This document shows, in pieces, positions 1 through 8,071 of a stretch of DNA of 33,810 bases. The notes under the pieces were generated by a model. The model was not told the origin of the DNA. It searched no databases and worked only from the letters and a program-made list of their open reading frames with translations. Made by a program: the position numbers and the translations under genes. How positions within the stretch are numbered: position 1 is the first letter of the stretch; every line of letters begins with the position of its first letter. The stretch lies in the NCBI GenBank assembly GCA_934130045.1, contig CAKOXI010000013.1:1-33810 (forward strand), given 5' to 3'. Origin of the DNA: an uncultured Bacilli bacterium. GTDB taxonomy: Bacteria > Bacillota_I > Bacilli_A > RF39 > UBA660.

Positions 1-41
1 TTAAAATAATTTTATCATTATATTATATAAGGAGATGACAT

Positions 42-251
42 ATGGAAATTAATATTAGAAAAAATATTGAAAATAACTTTAGCAATTCAAATGAAGAAGA
101 AATTAAAAATTCAATTAATGATGCCATTCAAGAACAAGACGAAATAACCCTACCAGGATTAGGAGTTTTTTTTGAAATTCTTTGGAATAACTCTAGTGAG
201 AGTGAAAAAGAAACAATTGTAAAAAAAATACATAATAAAATAAAAGGTTAA
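42..251 (+). CDS. sspI: Small acid-soluble spore protein, SspI family
   Basis: A 69-residue protein that reads along its whole length like Bacillus SspI. The family hallmark LPGLGVFFEILW lies at about residues 37-48, and an acidic stretch with DAIQE precedes it. SspI is a minor SASP made in the forespore and found in the spore core; its precise role is not settled. The start is fixed by AGGAG seven bases before the ATG. A CATTATA element at 16-22 resembles the -10 of forespore sigma-G/F promoters, but the -35 would fall at or beyond the window edge, so this is only suggestive. The gene converges on a histidine kinase gene and both end inside one 18-bp hairpin. The identification is firm; expression in the forespore is inference. 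Confidence 0.92.
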   Translation: MEINIRKNIENNFSNSNEEEIKNSINDAIQEQDEITLPGLGVFFEILWNNSSESEKETIVKKIHNKIKG

Positions 252-270
252 AAACCTTTTATTTTATTAT
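232..270. terminator. Shared bidirectional terminator of sspI and the kinase gene
   Basis: A perfect 18-bp inverted repeat (232-249 and 253-270) with a 3-base AAA loop, centred on AAAGGTT/AACCTTT. A-rich and T-rich flanks suit both strands. The last codons of sspI and the stop codon of the kinase gene lie inside the stem. Confidence 0.8.
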
Positions 271-1524
271 AAAACTTACACCTTTTCTTTCATTTTTAAC
301 AATAATTTCATATCCAAGCAATCCAACTGTTTTTCTAATAATAGAAAGCCCTAAACCAAATTGTCCTTTCATGCCTTTAGTATAAGGAGTGAATATATTA
401 TCTAAGACACTTTCATCAATATTTGGTCCATCATTATAAAATACAATTTTACCATTTTTTATAGTTATTTTTATTTCTTTATTTGCGTATCTTATAAAAT
501 TATTTAATATATTATCAATAATAGTTTCCCACATATCATATGTACCTTTATATAAGGTATTTTTATCAGATATAATGATATTAAATTTTACATCATTTCT
601 TTGTACTTTAAATTTTTCCACACATGAATTTAAAATTTGTGATAAATCAACTTGCGAATTTTTATAATTATCATAATCTTTTAAATAGTTTAATTTATTT
701 AAATATAGTAAGGAGTGTACTTTAATTTCTAATTTATTTATTTGTTCTTTTATTATTTTAAAACAATTTTGACTAGTTTCTACACCATCATCAACTGCTT
801 CAATATATGATTTTATCACTGTGAGAGGAGTTTTAAAATCATGAGAAATATTTTGATACATCTGATTTTTATATTCTTCTTCTTTTTTTAAATGAACTTT
901 CATATCATCGATTGCTTCAGATAAAACTTTTAATTCATCATCTACGTCATAACTATAATTATCAATGTAGTCATCATTGTCTAAATTATCTATCTTGTTT
1001 TTTAAATGTTCTATTTTTATAGCTAAATTACTAGCCCATAAAACAAGTAAAGCTGAAATAGATAAAAGAGTAATAAATAATATAGGATATATAGTAAATA
1101 AAATATCTTTTCTAATTTCTAAAATATAATTATTAGTACAAAGTGAAACCCTATAATCATTGGTAGTTTTCATCGTATAATAATAATATGTTTTGGAATT
1201 ATATCTAAATTTACCATATTCACTATCTATTTTATCTAATACATCATTATAATTTAAATCAATTATTTGATCAAAATTTGAAGAAGTTAATATTAATCCA
1301 TCTTCTCTTTTATAAATGTAAACAATATCATTTGATAAAACATTTTTATTAATATCATTATCAATAAAATCAAGTGGTTGTTTCAGATATTGATATATAT
1401 TTTTTTCATATATTGGAACTAATAATTTAGGTAATAATATTATTAAACTCAAAGATATAATTCCAACAATAATAATTCCAATAGTTATTAATTGTTTTAA
1501 TAAATTATCTTTTAATTTTCTCAT
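259..1524 (-). CDS. Two-component sensor histidine kinase
   Basis: A 421-residue membrane histidine kinase. A first membrane helix (about 11-33), an extracellular sensor of about 105 residues and a second helix (about 141-166) are followed by a HAMP-like linker. The HisKA helix carries the phospho-accepting His228 in NISHDFKTPL. The ATPase domain has the N-box NILNNFIRYA (338-347), a G1-like NDGP (364-367) and G2 GQFGLGLS (387-394). It would autophosphorylate and pass the phosphate to the regulator encoded just upstream; its ATG overlaps that gene's stop by 4 bases, so translation is probably coupled. The extracellular sensor has no domain I recognise, so the signal is unknown. The pair resembles envelope-sensing OmpR-type systems, but no specific orthologue can be named. 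Confidence 0.93.
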   Translation of the reverse strand: MRKLKDNLLKQLITIGIIIVGIISLSLIILLPKLLVPIYEKNIYQYLKQPLDFIDNDINKNVLSNDIVYIYKREDGLILTSSNFDQIIDLNYNDVLDKIDSEYGKFRYNSKTYYYYTMKTTNDYRVSLCTNNYILEIRKDILFTIYPILFITLLSISALLVLWASNLAIKIEHLKNKIDNLDNDDYIDNYSYDVDDELKVLSEAIDDMKVHLKKEEEYKNQMYQNISHDFKTPLTVIKSYIEAVDDGVETSQNCFKIIKEQINKLEIKVHSLLYLNKLNYLKDYDNYKNSQVDLSQILNSCVEKFKVQRNDVKFNIIISDKNTLYKGTYDMWETIIDNILNNFIRYANKEIKITIKNGKIVFYNDGPNIDESVLDNIFTPYTKGMKGQFGLGLSIIRKTVGLLGYEIIVKNERKGVSFIIK

Positions 1525-2174
1525 ACTAATCTATACCCAAATCCATAAATAGTATTAATTTTTAAACATGGTAATTTTTTTCTTAATCTTCTTACCAAAT
1601 CATCTACAACCCTATCACTACCAAAATAATCATTTCCCCAAACATTTTTTAAAATATCCTCGCGGCTAAACGATATTTTTTTATTATTTATAAAAAGTAA
1701 CAACAAATCAAATTCCAAAGTAGTTAGCTCTATTTCATTACCATCATTAAAAACAACTCTCTTATCTGTATCAATTTCATATACATCATAGATTATTTTG
1801 CTAGAGCTTTTATATACTCTTTTTATAATATTATTTACCCTTAAAACTAATTCTTTTGGGGAATATGGTTTAGTAATATAATCATCACTTCCCAGTTCTA
1901 AACCAATTATTTTATCTAAATCTTGATCACGTGCTGAAGTAAAAATAACAGGTACATTACTATTTAATTCTTTTATTTTTTTTATTAAATCATATCCACT
2001 AATAGAATCACCTAACATAATATCAATTATCCATAAATCATAATTATTATTAATATGTTCTAAAGCAGTAACCCCATCATAAAAACTATCAACATTATAT
2101 TTTTCTCTTTCAAGATAAGATTTTATTAAATTATTTAAATCCTTCTCATCTTCTACCAAACAAATATTGTACAT
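1521..2174 (-). CDS. OmpR/PhoB-family response regulator
   Basis: A 217-residue regulator. The receiver domain has the acidic pair Glu8-Asp9, the phospho-acceptor Asp51 in IIDIMLGD, Thr79-Ser80 and Lys102 in the KPY motif. A winged-helix DNA-binding domain fills residues 125-217, with the family's VDDLVRRLRKKL recognition region and the terminal YGFGYRL hairpin. Phosphorylation by the kinase encoded downstream should promote binding to direct-repeat promoter sites. AGGTG lies 7 bases before the ATG, and an extended -10 (TGATATACT, 2193-2201 on the minus strand) gives a leader of only about 12 bases. Its regulon cannot be told from the sequence; the next gene upstream is a pseudopilin-like gene with its own weak terminator. 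Confidence 0.94.
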   Translation of the reverse strand: MYNICLVEDEKDLNNLIKSYLEREKYNVDSFYDGVTALEHINNNYDLWIIDIMLGDSISGYDLIKKIKELNSNVPVIFTSARDQDLDKIIGLELGSDDYITKPYSPKELVLRVNNIIKRVYKSSSKIIYDVYEIDTDKRVVFNDGNEIELTTLEFDLLLLFINNKKISFSREDILKNVWGNDYFGSDRVVDDLVRRLRKKLPCLKINTIYGFGYRLV

Positions 2175-2192
2175 AACTACACCTCAATTTAT

Positions 2193-2201
2193 AGTATATC
2201 A
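2193..2201 (-). promoter_or_regulatory. Extended -10 promoter of the two-component operon
   Basis: TGATATACT on the minus strand, about 19 bases before the response-regulator ATG. No convincing -35 is visible. The motif is one base away from the TGATATAAT found before four other leftward transcription units in this window. Confidence 0.5.
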
Positions 2202-2340
2202 CAATTTACATTTATTTTTTAATCACCTCATTATTTCATCTTTTCAAATCTTTTTTTCTACTATGACCACCTCCAACTGTAATCATTATAAAAAATAAAT
2301 ATGTATAAAATTTGATAAAAATATGGGAAATTATGGGAAT

Positions 2341-2367
2341 AAAAAAAGTTCAAATCTTAATAAGATT
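2341..2367 (-). terminator. Weak terminator after pseudopilin A
   Basis: On the minus strand AATCTT-ATT-AAGATT (2353-2367), five bases, then a run of seven T. The 6-bp A/T-rich stem is weak, so read-through into the regulator genes is possible. Confidence 0.45.
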
Positions 2368-2379
2368 AACCTTTCTAAA

Positions 2380-3594
2380 TTATTTTTTTATTGTGATTAC
2401 TGGACGAACGCCAAATGCATAATCACCAGTAAAATTGTTCAAGAGGCCAGTAGGAACGACACTGCGTGATTCTTTAACACGGAAAGTATACTCGCCAGAG
2501 TATGTAGCCATTGTCCACCAAATTCCATCTGATCTACCACATTTGTTAGAATTGCAATATAACCAATCCGCATAATTACTATCACTAGATAATCTTATTA
2601 TTCCCGATATATTTGGATAATTTGAATCTGCTTTACTATAATATGGACTTAAATTAAAATATTCTAAAAATGTCATTAATCTTACATAATCTGTTTCATA
2701 ACTATTACAACTTGCTTCACTTATTTTTTCTATTTCTGTTTTTAAATATCCTCCATATGTGGATTTATTATCTCCACGTGATGGATCGATACACACTTTC
2801 ACCGGTACTATTTCATTTGATATTTTATTTTTTAATTCTGGGTACAATGTATTTTTTAAATAACTATTTATCAATGATTTATCCCAACTATATACATAAT
2901 ATGTACCATTATATGTACAATTACTACTACTTCCACAATGTGCCATTTCACTATTATTACCCAATTGATTTGCATCCATAAGTAGTGTAACTTTTCCTTC
3001 ATCATCACCTATTACATGCCAGTTATATCCAGCGAAATTTGTTATTGACTCTCCTGATGTATATTTTCTACTTTCTAATTTATCTTTAGTTGTTTGATTA
3101 TCATCATTTTTATTTTCATTTTCACAACTTACTTTTTCATTATCATTTGGATAATTACAGGTAAAACCATTTATTTGTAAATCATTTACTTTAATAGTTT
3201 GTCCACCATTACTTACAAGTATTTCACCATTAATTGGTTTGCTGCCTTTAAAATTTAATTCTTCTAAACCTTCTAAATTATAACCATCTAATTTTGTATC
3301 TAATTTACATCCATTACTATCACAATTAAATTTTATTTCTTCATTTGGAAAACTACCTTCATTTTTTAACATGAAATTAGCCACATATGTATCAACTGAT
3401 TTTACTATTCCATATGTTGAATCTTCAGCAGATGATAATCTTGCCTTATTTAATATTTTAATTATTTGGGGAACTGCTATTAAAGCAATTATCGCTAATA
3501 TTACTATTACTGCAAGTAATTCAATAAGAGTAAATCCTTGCCTTTTTGATAGTTTATTTTTTAAATTTTTCTTGATTTTACAAATAATTAACAT
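2380..3594 (-). CDS. Pseudopilin-like surface protein A with divergent C-terminal domain
   Basis: About 404 residues. A 20-residue basic leader ends in Gly, followed by FTLIELLAVIVILAIIALIAVP. That is a class III (type IV pilin/pseudopilin) signal cut before Phe21, with the conserved Glu at mature position 5. A helical stalk (RLSSAEDS) and a Cys-containing middle region follow. The C-terminal domain of about 215 residues begins near NFAGYNWHVI and ends FGVRPVITIKK. The ATG at 3594 is preferred over the GTG at 3606 because AAAGGTGG lies 8 bases before it and overlaps the GTG. The protein is a paralog of the one encoded at 9090-10274; the two are closest in the leader and at GRSDG, and diverge most in the last 45 residues. 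No prepilin peptidase, ATPase or platform gene is in the window. The role is unknown; surface display or pilus-tip binding is inference. Confidence 0.82.
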   Translation of the reverse strand: MLIICKIKKNLKNKLSKRQGFTLIELLAVIVILAIIALIAVPQIIKILNKARLSSAEDSTYGIVKSVDTYVANFMLKNEGSFPNEEIKFNCDSNGCKLDTKLDGYNLEGLEELNFKGSKPINGEILVSNGGQTIKVNDLQINGFTCNYPNDNEKVSCENENKNDDNQTTKDKLESRKYTSGESITNFAGYNWHVIGDDEGKVTLLMDANQLGNNSEMAHCGSSSNCTYNGTYYVYSWDKSLINSYLKNTLYPELKNKISNEIVPVKVCIDPSRGDNKSTYGGYLKTEIEKISEASCNSYETDYVRLMTFLEYFNLSPYYSKADSNYPNISGIIRLSSDSNYADWLYCNSNKCGRSDGIWWTMATYSGEYTFRVKESRSVVPTGLLNNFTGDYAFGVRPVITIKK

Positions 3595-3649
3595 TTTTAT
3601 TACCACCTTTTATATTATAAATTTTAACATTTTTAAAAAAATTTAACAA

Positions 3650-4804
3650 TTATTCTTCACGATTTTCTATTGCTACACGTTGAACTACGGCTAGTGAACA
3701 CATCAAGCAAATATTAAATGAACCACCATAAGATAAAAATGGTAAAGGTACACCCGTAAGTGGTATTACACCAAATAAACCACCTAAATTAAAGAATATA
3801 TGCATAAAAATATAAACTGCTACTCCAAGACAAATATATTTACCTCTAATTGTATTAGATTTGCTTGAAATTGTTAATATTCTTCCAATCACCAATGCAT
3901 AGCATAAAAATATTATAAAAGCAGAAATTAATCCCCATTCTTCTACAAAAATAGCAAATATAGAATCAGTATGAGGTTCAGAAATATAAGAATATTTTTG
4001 TTGGCTTTTACCAATTCCAAGACCAGTTAGTCCACCATTATTAATAGCAATAAAGGCATTACATACCTGATATCCGCCATCATAATAATTTTTACAAGGA
4101 TTAAAAAAATCAAATCTGGATTTTTGAGCATCAGTAAAAAATGAACCACTTCTAGCTATTACTGCAACCACAAATATAACTGCTGCAATCAAAAGCACTC
4201 CTATAGTTTTTAATTTTTCTTGCTTCAAAATAGGACTTGCTAAAAACATTACTCCAAAAACAGTTAATAAAATCATCATTGTACCAAAATCTTTTTGAAT
4301 AAATATTATTAAAGGAACAGCTATTCCAATAACTAAAATAAGGGCAATAATTTCATAATGTTTTAACATTTTATTTCTTAATTTTTTATAAAATGTTTCA
4401 AATAAAACTGCTAAATTTACAATTATAATCAATTTTGCAAATTCACTAGGTTGAAATCTTATACCAAAAATTTCTATCCAATTTTGAGCACCTTTATGAT
4501 AGGCACCATAAAAAAGTAAATATAAAAGTATAACGACAATTGCAATATAAAAAAGTGGAATCCATTTTTTATAATTTTTTGTATTTATAAATAACAAAAA
4601 TATAGAAAAAAATAAACCTATTGAAAGCATTATAACATGTTTATAAAAGTAATAATACAATGTTACTTCATTATTTATAGCCTCTCTACTAGAAGCTGTA
4701 ACTATATTAAAAAGACCAAATAGAAACAAGAAAATTGTTACAAATAATAAAGGTTTATCCATCTTACTAAATATATCTTTTGTTTTTTTTAAAATCATAT
4801 TCAA
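3650..4804 (-). CDS. ftsW: SEDS peptidoglycan glycosyltransferase, FtsW/SpoVE type
   Basis: A 384-residue polytopic membrane protein of the SEDS family, which polymerises lipid II into glycan strands with a partner class B PBP. Visible family marks are NWIEIFGIRFQPSEFAK (about 108-124), the loop YQVCNAFIAINNGGLTGLGIG, SEPHTDSIFA with the probable catalytic Asp280, and the C-terminal GVPLPFLSYGGS (from about 351). Roughly ten membrane helices can be counted. The loop and SYGGS match FtsW/SpoVE better than RodA. As spore genes lie nearby, a SpoVE role (spore cortex) cannot be separated from vegetative division. The TTG start has AGGTG seven bases before it; an in-frame ATG at 4798 is the alternative, at a poorer 13-base spacing. 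No terminator is obvious before the pseudopilin gene downstream. Confidence 0.92.
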   Translation of the reverse strand: MNMILKKTKDIFSKMDKPLLFVTIFLFLFGLFNIVTASSREAINNEVTLYYYFYKHVIMLSIGLFFSIFLLFINTKNYKKWIPLFYIAIVVILLYLLFYGAYHKGAQNWIEIFGIRFQPSEFAKLIIIVNLAVLFETFYKKLRNKMLKHYEIIALILVIGIAVPLIIFIQKDFGTMMILLTVFGVMFLASPILKQEKLKTIGVLLIAAVIFVVAVIARSGSFFTDAQKSRFDFFNPCKNYYDGGYQVCNAFIAINNGGLTGLGIGKSQQKYSYISEPHTDSIFAIFVEEWGLISAFIIFLCYALVIGRILTISSKSNTIRGKYICLGVAVYIFMHIFFNLGGLFGVIPLTGVPLPFLSYGGSFNICLMCSLAVVQRVAIENREE

Positions 4805-4855
4805 GTTGCATCACCTATTATTAATAATATCATAAAATTTAAAAAAAATATAGAA

Positions 4856-4881
4856 ATAAAAAAAGAACACAAAAAGTGTTC
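4856..4881 (-). terminator. Terminator of the small coiled-coil gene
   Basis: On the minus strand GAACAC-TTTTT-GTGTTC (4865-4881) followed by a run of seven T, beginning two bases after the stop codon at 4884. Confidence 0.85.
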
Positions 4882-4883
4882 AA

Positions 4884-5102
4884 TTAATATTTAAATGGTG
4901 AAACACGTGGTTCATTACTTTCATTATTTTTAGAATTATGTGATAATTCATTTAAAACTTCCCCTTGCATTCCTTGCATATTTTGCATTTCATTTAATTT
5001 CTCTGTTAATGCTTTAATACACTCAAGCATCAATTTATTATCAGCTGAGAGTTTATCTATTTTTTCACTCAATTCCATAATCATCATTTGGGTTTCATTC
5101 AT
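4884..5102 (-). CDS. Small hydrophilic coiled-coil protein, unknown function
   Basis: A 72-residue soluble protein that I do not recognise. Residues 3-40 form a likely amphipathic helix with heptad-like Leu/Ile/Met spacing (MMIMELSEKIDKL... LMLECIKALTEKL). A Met/Gln-rich linker (NEMQNMQGMQG) and a polar tail ending SPFKY follow. The start is supported by AAGAAGGA six bases before the ATG, and a strong terminator follows at once, so it is a monocistronic unit and very probably a real gene. It is divergent from the YjcZ-like micro-gene. Met/Gln-rich short helices are seen in some spore-coat-associated proteins, but that would be a guess here. Confidence 0.65.
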   Translation of the reverse strand: MNETQMMIMELSEKIDKLSADNKLMLECIKALTEKLNEMQNMQGMQGEVLNELSHNSKNNESNEPRVSPFKY

Positions 5103-5257
5103 AAAAAATCCTTCTTTCTATTTTCATTAACTATAAAATATCAAAAAAATTAATTTTTTTCAATAATTTATATTTTTTTTACAAAAATTGTACATTTGTA
5201 TTAGCAAATTTATAAAATTTTAATAAAATATAATGAATAATAGATAGGAGGGATAAT

Positions 5258-5431
5258 ATGTATTACTATGGTGGATATCAAGGTTATGGTAGTGGTTGCT
5301 GCGGATACGGTCAAGGCGGATATGGCTACGGTGCAGGATATGGTGCTGCAATTATATTAGTTCTATTTATTTTACTAGTAATAATTATAGGTGCTAGATC
5401 ATTTGGCGGTAACGGTTGTGGAAATAACTAA
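5258..5431 (+). CDS. YjcZ/SscA-like Gly/Tyr-rich membrane micro-protein
   Basis: A 57-residue protein with a strong GGAGGG eight bases before its ATG and a hairpin terminator at its stop. The first 30 residues are a low-complexity Gly/Tyr/Gln stretch with one CC pair (GYGSGCCGYGQGGYGYGAGYG). Residues 31-46 form one hydrophobic helix (IILVLFILLVIIIGA), and a short SFGGNGCGNN tail follows. This Gly-Tyr head plus single-helix layout is that of the YjcZ/SscA sporulation micro-proteins, in which SscA helps spore coat assembly. The similarity is in layout and composition, so the family call is fairly good and the function is inference. It is unusually rich in GGT/GGC codons for this AT-rich stretch. 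Confidence 0.72.
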   Translation: MYYYGGYQGYGSGCCGYGQGGYGYGAGYGAAIILVLFILLVIIIGARSFGGNGCGNN

Positions 5432-5458
5432 AAAGGAAATTTCTTCCTTTTTTCTTTT
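5430..5458 (+). terminator. Terminator after the YjcZ-like gene
   Basis: AAAAAGGAA (5430-5438), a 5-base loop, then TTCCTTTTT running into CTTTTT. It overlaps the stop codon at 5429-5431. Confidence 0.8.
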
Positions 5459-5532
5459 TATATAAATATTTAATAAAACTCTTTATAAATCAATAATTTT
5501 TTGATAAAATATAACTTGTGGAGTTGATGTAT

Positions 5533-6081
5533 ATGTTTAAAAAGTTAGATATACTTGATGAAAAAGATAAAAGATTAAGAATGAAAAGTGTTGATGCTAC
5601 ATTTCCTTTAGAAAAAGAAGAAAAAAAATTAATTCAACAAGCCATAGATCATTTAACTTATAGTCAAATTGAAGAATATGAAAAAAAATATAATCTACGT
5701 CCTGGTATGGGACTAGCATTTCCACAACTTGGAATAAATAAAAGAATTATTATAATCGTTAACGAAGTTGATGATGGATTGTTTGATAATTATGTAATGA
5801 TTAATCCAAAAATTGTTAGCCATTCAGTTGAAATGATTGCAGCAGAGGCTGGTGAAGGTTGCCTAAGTGTTAATAGAGAGGTTGAAGGACACGTACTAAG
5901 ATATGCTAGAGTTACTGTTGAAGGATATGATGAAGATGGTAATAAAATTAGTGTTAGAGCAAGAGAAGATTTATCAATTGCCTTTCAACACGAAATAGAT
6001 CACTTAGATGGTATATTATTTTATGATAGAATTGAGAAAAACAAAAAATTCTATACAGAAGATGAAATAAGATTAATATAA
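5533..6081 (+). CDS. def: Peptide deformylase
   Basis: About 182 residues. It removes the N-formyl group from nascent proteins using a bound metal. All three motifs are visible: GMGLAFPQ (58-65; the usual GxGLAAPQ with Phe for the first Ala of AAPQ), EGCLS with metal ligand Cys110, and QHEIDHLDG with ligands His153 and His157 and catalytic Glu154. The insertion between motifs 1 and 2 and the length place it with type II (Gram-positive) enzymes. The ATG at 5533 is preferred because GGAG lies 9 bases before it; the more upstream GTG (5518) and ATG (5527) overlap or crowd that site. The arylsulfotransferase-like gene follows 15 bases later, so they probably share a transcript. Confidence 0.96.
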   Translation: MFKKLDILDEKDKRLRMKSVDATFPLEKEEKKLIQQAIDHLTYSQIEEYEKKYNLRPGMGLAFPQLGINKRIIIIVNEVDDGLFDNYVMINPKIVSHSVEMIAAEAGEGCLSVNREVEGHVLRYARVTVEGYDEDGNKISVRAREDLSIAFQHEIDHLDGILFYDRIEKNKKFYTEDEIRLI

Positions 6082-6096
6082 GGAGAGATTAAACAA

Positions 6097-8031
6097 ATGA
6101 AGAAATTATTAAAATTTGCACTATTTATTTTTTTAGCTTTTTTATGTCCTATATTAATTTATAATTCAGCTAGTAAAATAGAAACATTAGAAGAACAAGA
6201 TAGTATAATTGATAAACAATTAAAATTAGAAAATGATTTTTTAAGCGATATAGAAGAATATACCTTTGAAAATCCTAAAGTAATATTAAATCCATATGAT
6301 ATCTCACCTCTTACTGCTCTTGTTATTTTTAAAACAAATGATTTAACTACCCCTACTGTTACAATAAAAGGAAAAGATGAATTAACTACATATGAACACA
6401 CATTTAATCAAGATAATATGCATATATTACCTATTTATGGACTTTATGCTGATACAGAAAACGAAATAACTATTACAATAAATGGAAAAGAAAAAACATT
6501 AAATATTAAAACTGATAAATTACCAGATAATATAGCAAAACCAACTAAAGTTACAGCTATGAAAGATAAACTAAATGATGATTTATATTTTTTTACACCA
6601 TCTAGTGATGGATATACAGTAGCTTATGATGTAAATGGTGATGTAAGATGGTACTTAAATGATACATTTATCTGGGACATTCAAAGATTAAAAAATGGGC
6701 ATATTCTTCTAAGTAGCAATAGACTAATAAATAATCCATACTACATGACAGGTTTAATGGAAATGGACTTACTAGGAAAGGTATATTATGAATATAAATT
6801 ACCTGGTGGATATCATCATGATGTTTATGAAATGCCAAATAATAATCTATTAGTTGCAAGTGATAATTTTGAAAACGGTACAGTTGAAGATTACGTAGTA
6901 GAAATAGATAGATTAACAGGAGAAATAGTAAAGACATTTGATTTAACTAAGATTTTACCTACAGAAGAAGGTAAAAGTGAAAACTGGGTATCATATGATT
7001 GGTTTCATAATAATTCAGTTTGGTATGATGAATCAACCAATTCTATTACACTATCAGGAAGACACATGGACGCTATCGTAAATATTGATTATAAATCTGG
7101 ATCTCTTAATTGGATAATTGGGGATTCAACAAATTGGTCAGAGGAATATAAAAAATACTTCTTTACACCAAAGAATGAAAATTTTGATTGGCAATGGAGC
7201 CAACATGCAGCAATGATCTTACCAAACGGAAATGTTTTTGTTTTTGATAATGGTAATAATCGTTCTAAGATAGAAGAAAAATATATAGATGCTGAAAATA
7301 ATTATAGTCGTGGTGTTATATTTAAAATTGACACAACTGACATGACAATTGAAACTGTTTGGGAATATGGAAAAGAAAGAGGAAAAGATTATTATTCCCC
7401 ATACATATCAGATGTAGATTACTTAGGTGAATCTCACTATATAATTCACTCTGGAGGACATAGTGTTGTTGATGGAAAAGTATCAAACCAACCAGCGGGA
7501 TTTAACAATGTCGATTCACTAAATAGTATCACTACAGAATTGTTAAATGATGAAATTATATTTGAAATTGAACTTCCAACTAATAATTATAGAGTTGAAA
7601 AATTAAATCTATATTCTAAAGATATTTATTCACCATATGTTGGAAAAGAAGTTGGTAACATGGGAATAACAAAAGCAAATAATAAAAGACAAATAATAAT
7701 TTTCCCTAAAGATGGAGATAAAATTATAGAAAAATACAATATATCATTTACAAAAGAAAAAGATAGACTTGTATTTAATGGTACTTTTACAAAAGAAGAT
7801 AAAGTTACAATAATTTTAAATAGATTAAGTAGTCAAAAAAATTATGATGTCATAATTTCAAAACGCCCATATACAGCTATGTGTGTAGATTTATTTAATG
7901 ACAATAATGAAACAGATACAATAAATATTACAAAATATATAAATGATTTATCCCTTACTGATAGATATGAAATATATTTAAAAATCAATGGTAAAATATA
8001 TAAAATGAATAAAGCTGTTAATTTTAAATAA
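6097..8031 (+). CDS. Membrane-anchored or secreted arylsulfotransferase (ASST) family protein
   Basis: 644 residues. An N-terminal signal or anchor helix (about 5-22) is followed by a beta-rich domain (about 55-140), then a repeated-blade region typical of bacterial PAPS-independent arylsulfate sulfotransferases. In E. coli AssT, three His and one Arg build the active site and one His carries the sulfate. The same pattern is visible here: HHDV (His240/241), WFHNN (His304), GRH (Arg322) and SQHAAM (His370), and the 18-residue step from His304 to Arg322 equals that of AssT. The natural donor and acceptor are unknown; phenolic sulfates in the gut would fit. The C-terminal ~140 residues are an extra beta-rich region. 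AAGGAG lies before the ATG, a terminator follows, and it is co-directional with def. The family call is strong; activity is inferred. Confidence 0.88.
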   Translation: MKKLLKFALFIFLAFLCPILIYNSASKIETLEEQDSIIDKQLKLENDFLSDIEEYTFENPKVILNPYDISPLTALVIFKTNDLTTPTVTIKGKDELTTYEHTFNQDNMHILPIYGLYADTENEITITINGKEKTLNIKTDKLPDNIAKPTKVTAMKDKLNDDLYFFTPSSDGYTVAYDVNGDVRWYLNDTFIWDIQRLKNGHILLSSNRLINNPYYMTGLMEMDLLGKVYYEYKLPGGYHHDVYEMPNNNLLVASDNFENGTVEDYVVEIDRLTGEIVKTFDLTKILPTEEGKSENWVSYDWFHNNSVWYDESTNSITLSGRHMDAIVNIDYKSGSLNWIIGDSTNWSEEYKKYFFTPKNENFDWQWSQHAAMILPNGNVFVFDNGNNRSKIEEKYIDAENNYSRGVIFKIDTTDMTIETVWEYGKERGKDYYSPYISDVDYLGESHYIIHSGGHSVVDGKVSNQPAGFNNVDSLNSITTELLNDEIIFEIELPTNNYRVEKLNLYSKDIYSPYVGKEVGNMGITKANNKRQIIIFPKDGDKIIEKYNISFTKEKDRLVFNGTFTKEDKVTIILNRLSSQKNYDVIISKRPYTAMCVDLFNDNNETDTINITKYINDLSLTDRYEIYLKINGKIYKMNKAVNFK

Positions 8032-8055
8032 AAGTACTTAATAGGTACTTTTTTT
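8030..8055 (+). terminator. Terminator of the def/arylsulfotransferase operon
   Basis: AAAGTAC (8031-8037), a 7-base loop and GTACTTT (8045-8051) followed by further T. It overlaps the stop codon. Confidence 0.85.
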
Positions 8056-8071
8056 ACTAAAAGGAGAATTT

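Noticed and set aside
2236..2286. Leftward 16-residue ORF (MITVGGGHSRKKDLKR) before the response regulator, with a GGAGGTGG inside it
   Set aside because: No ribosome site precedes its ATG, and no start codon sits at a useful distance after the internal GGAGGTGG. No family recognised.
2380..3594. A complete diversity-generating retroelement
   Set aside because: No reverse transcriptase, no template repeat and no accessory gene in the window. The silent differences in the anchors of the two copies argue against one recent template. Only the tail signature is kept, as a finding.
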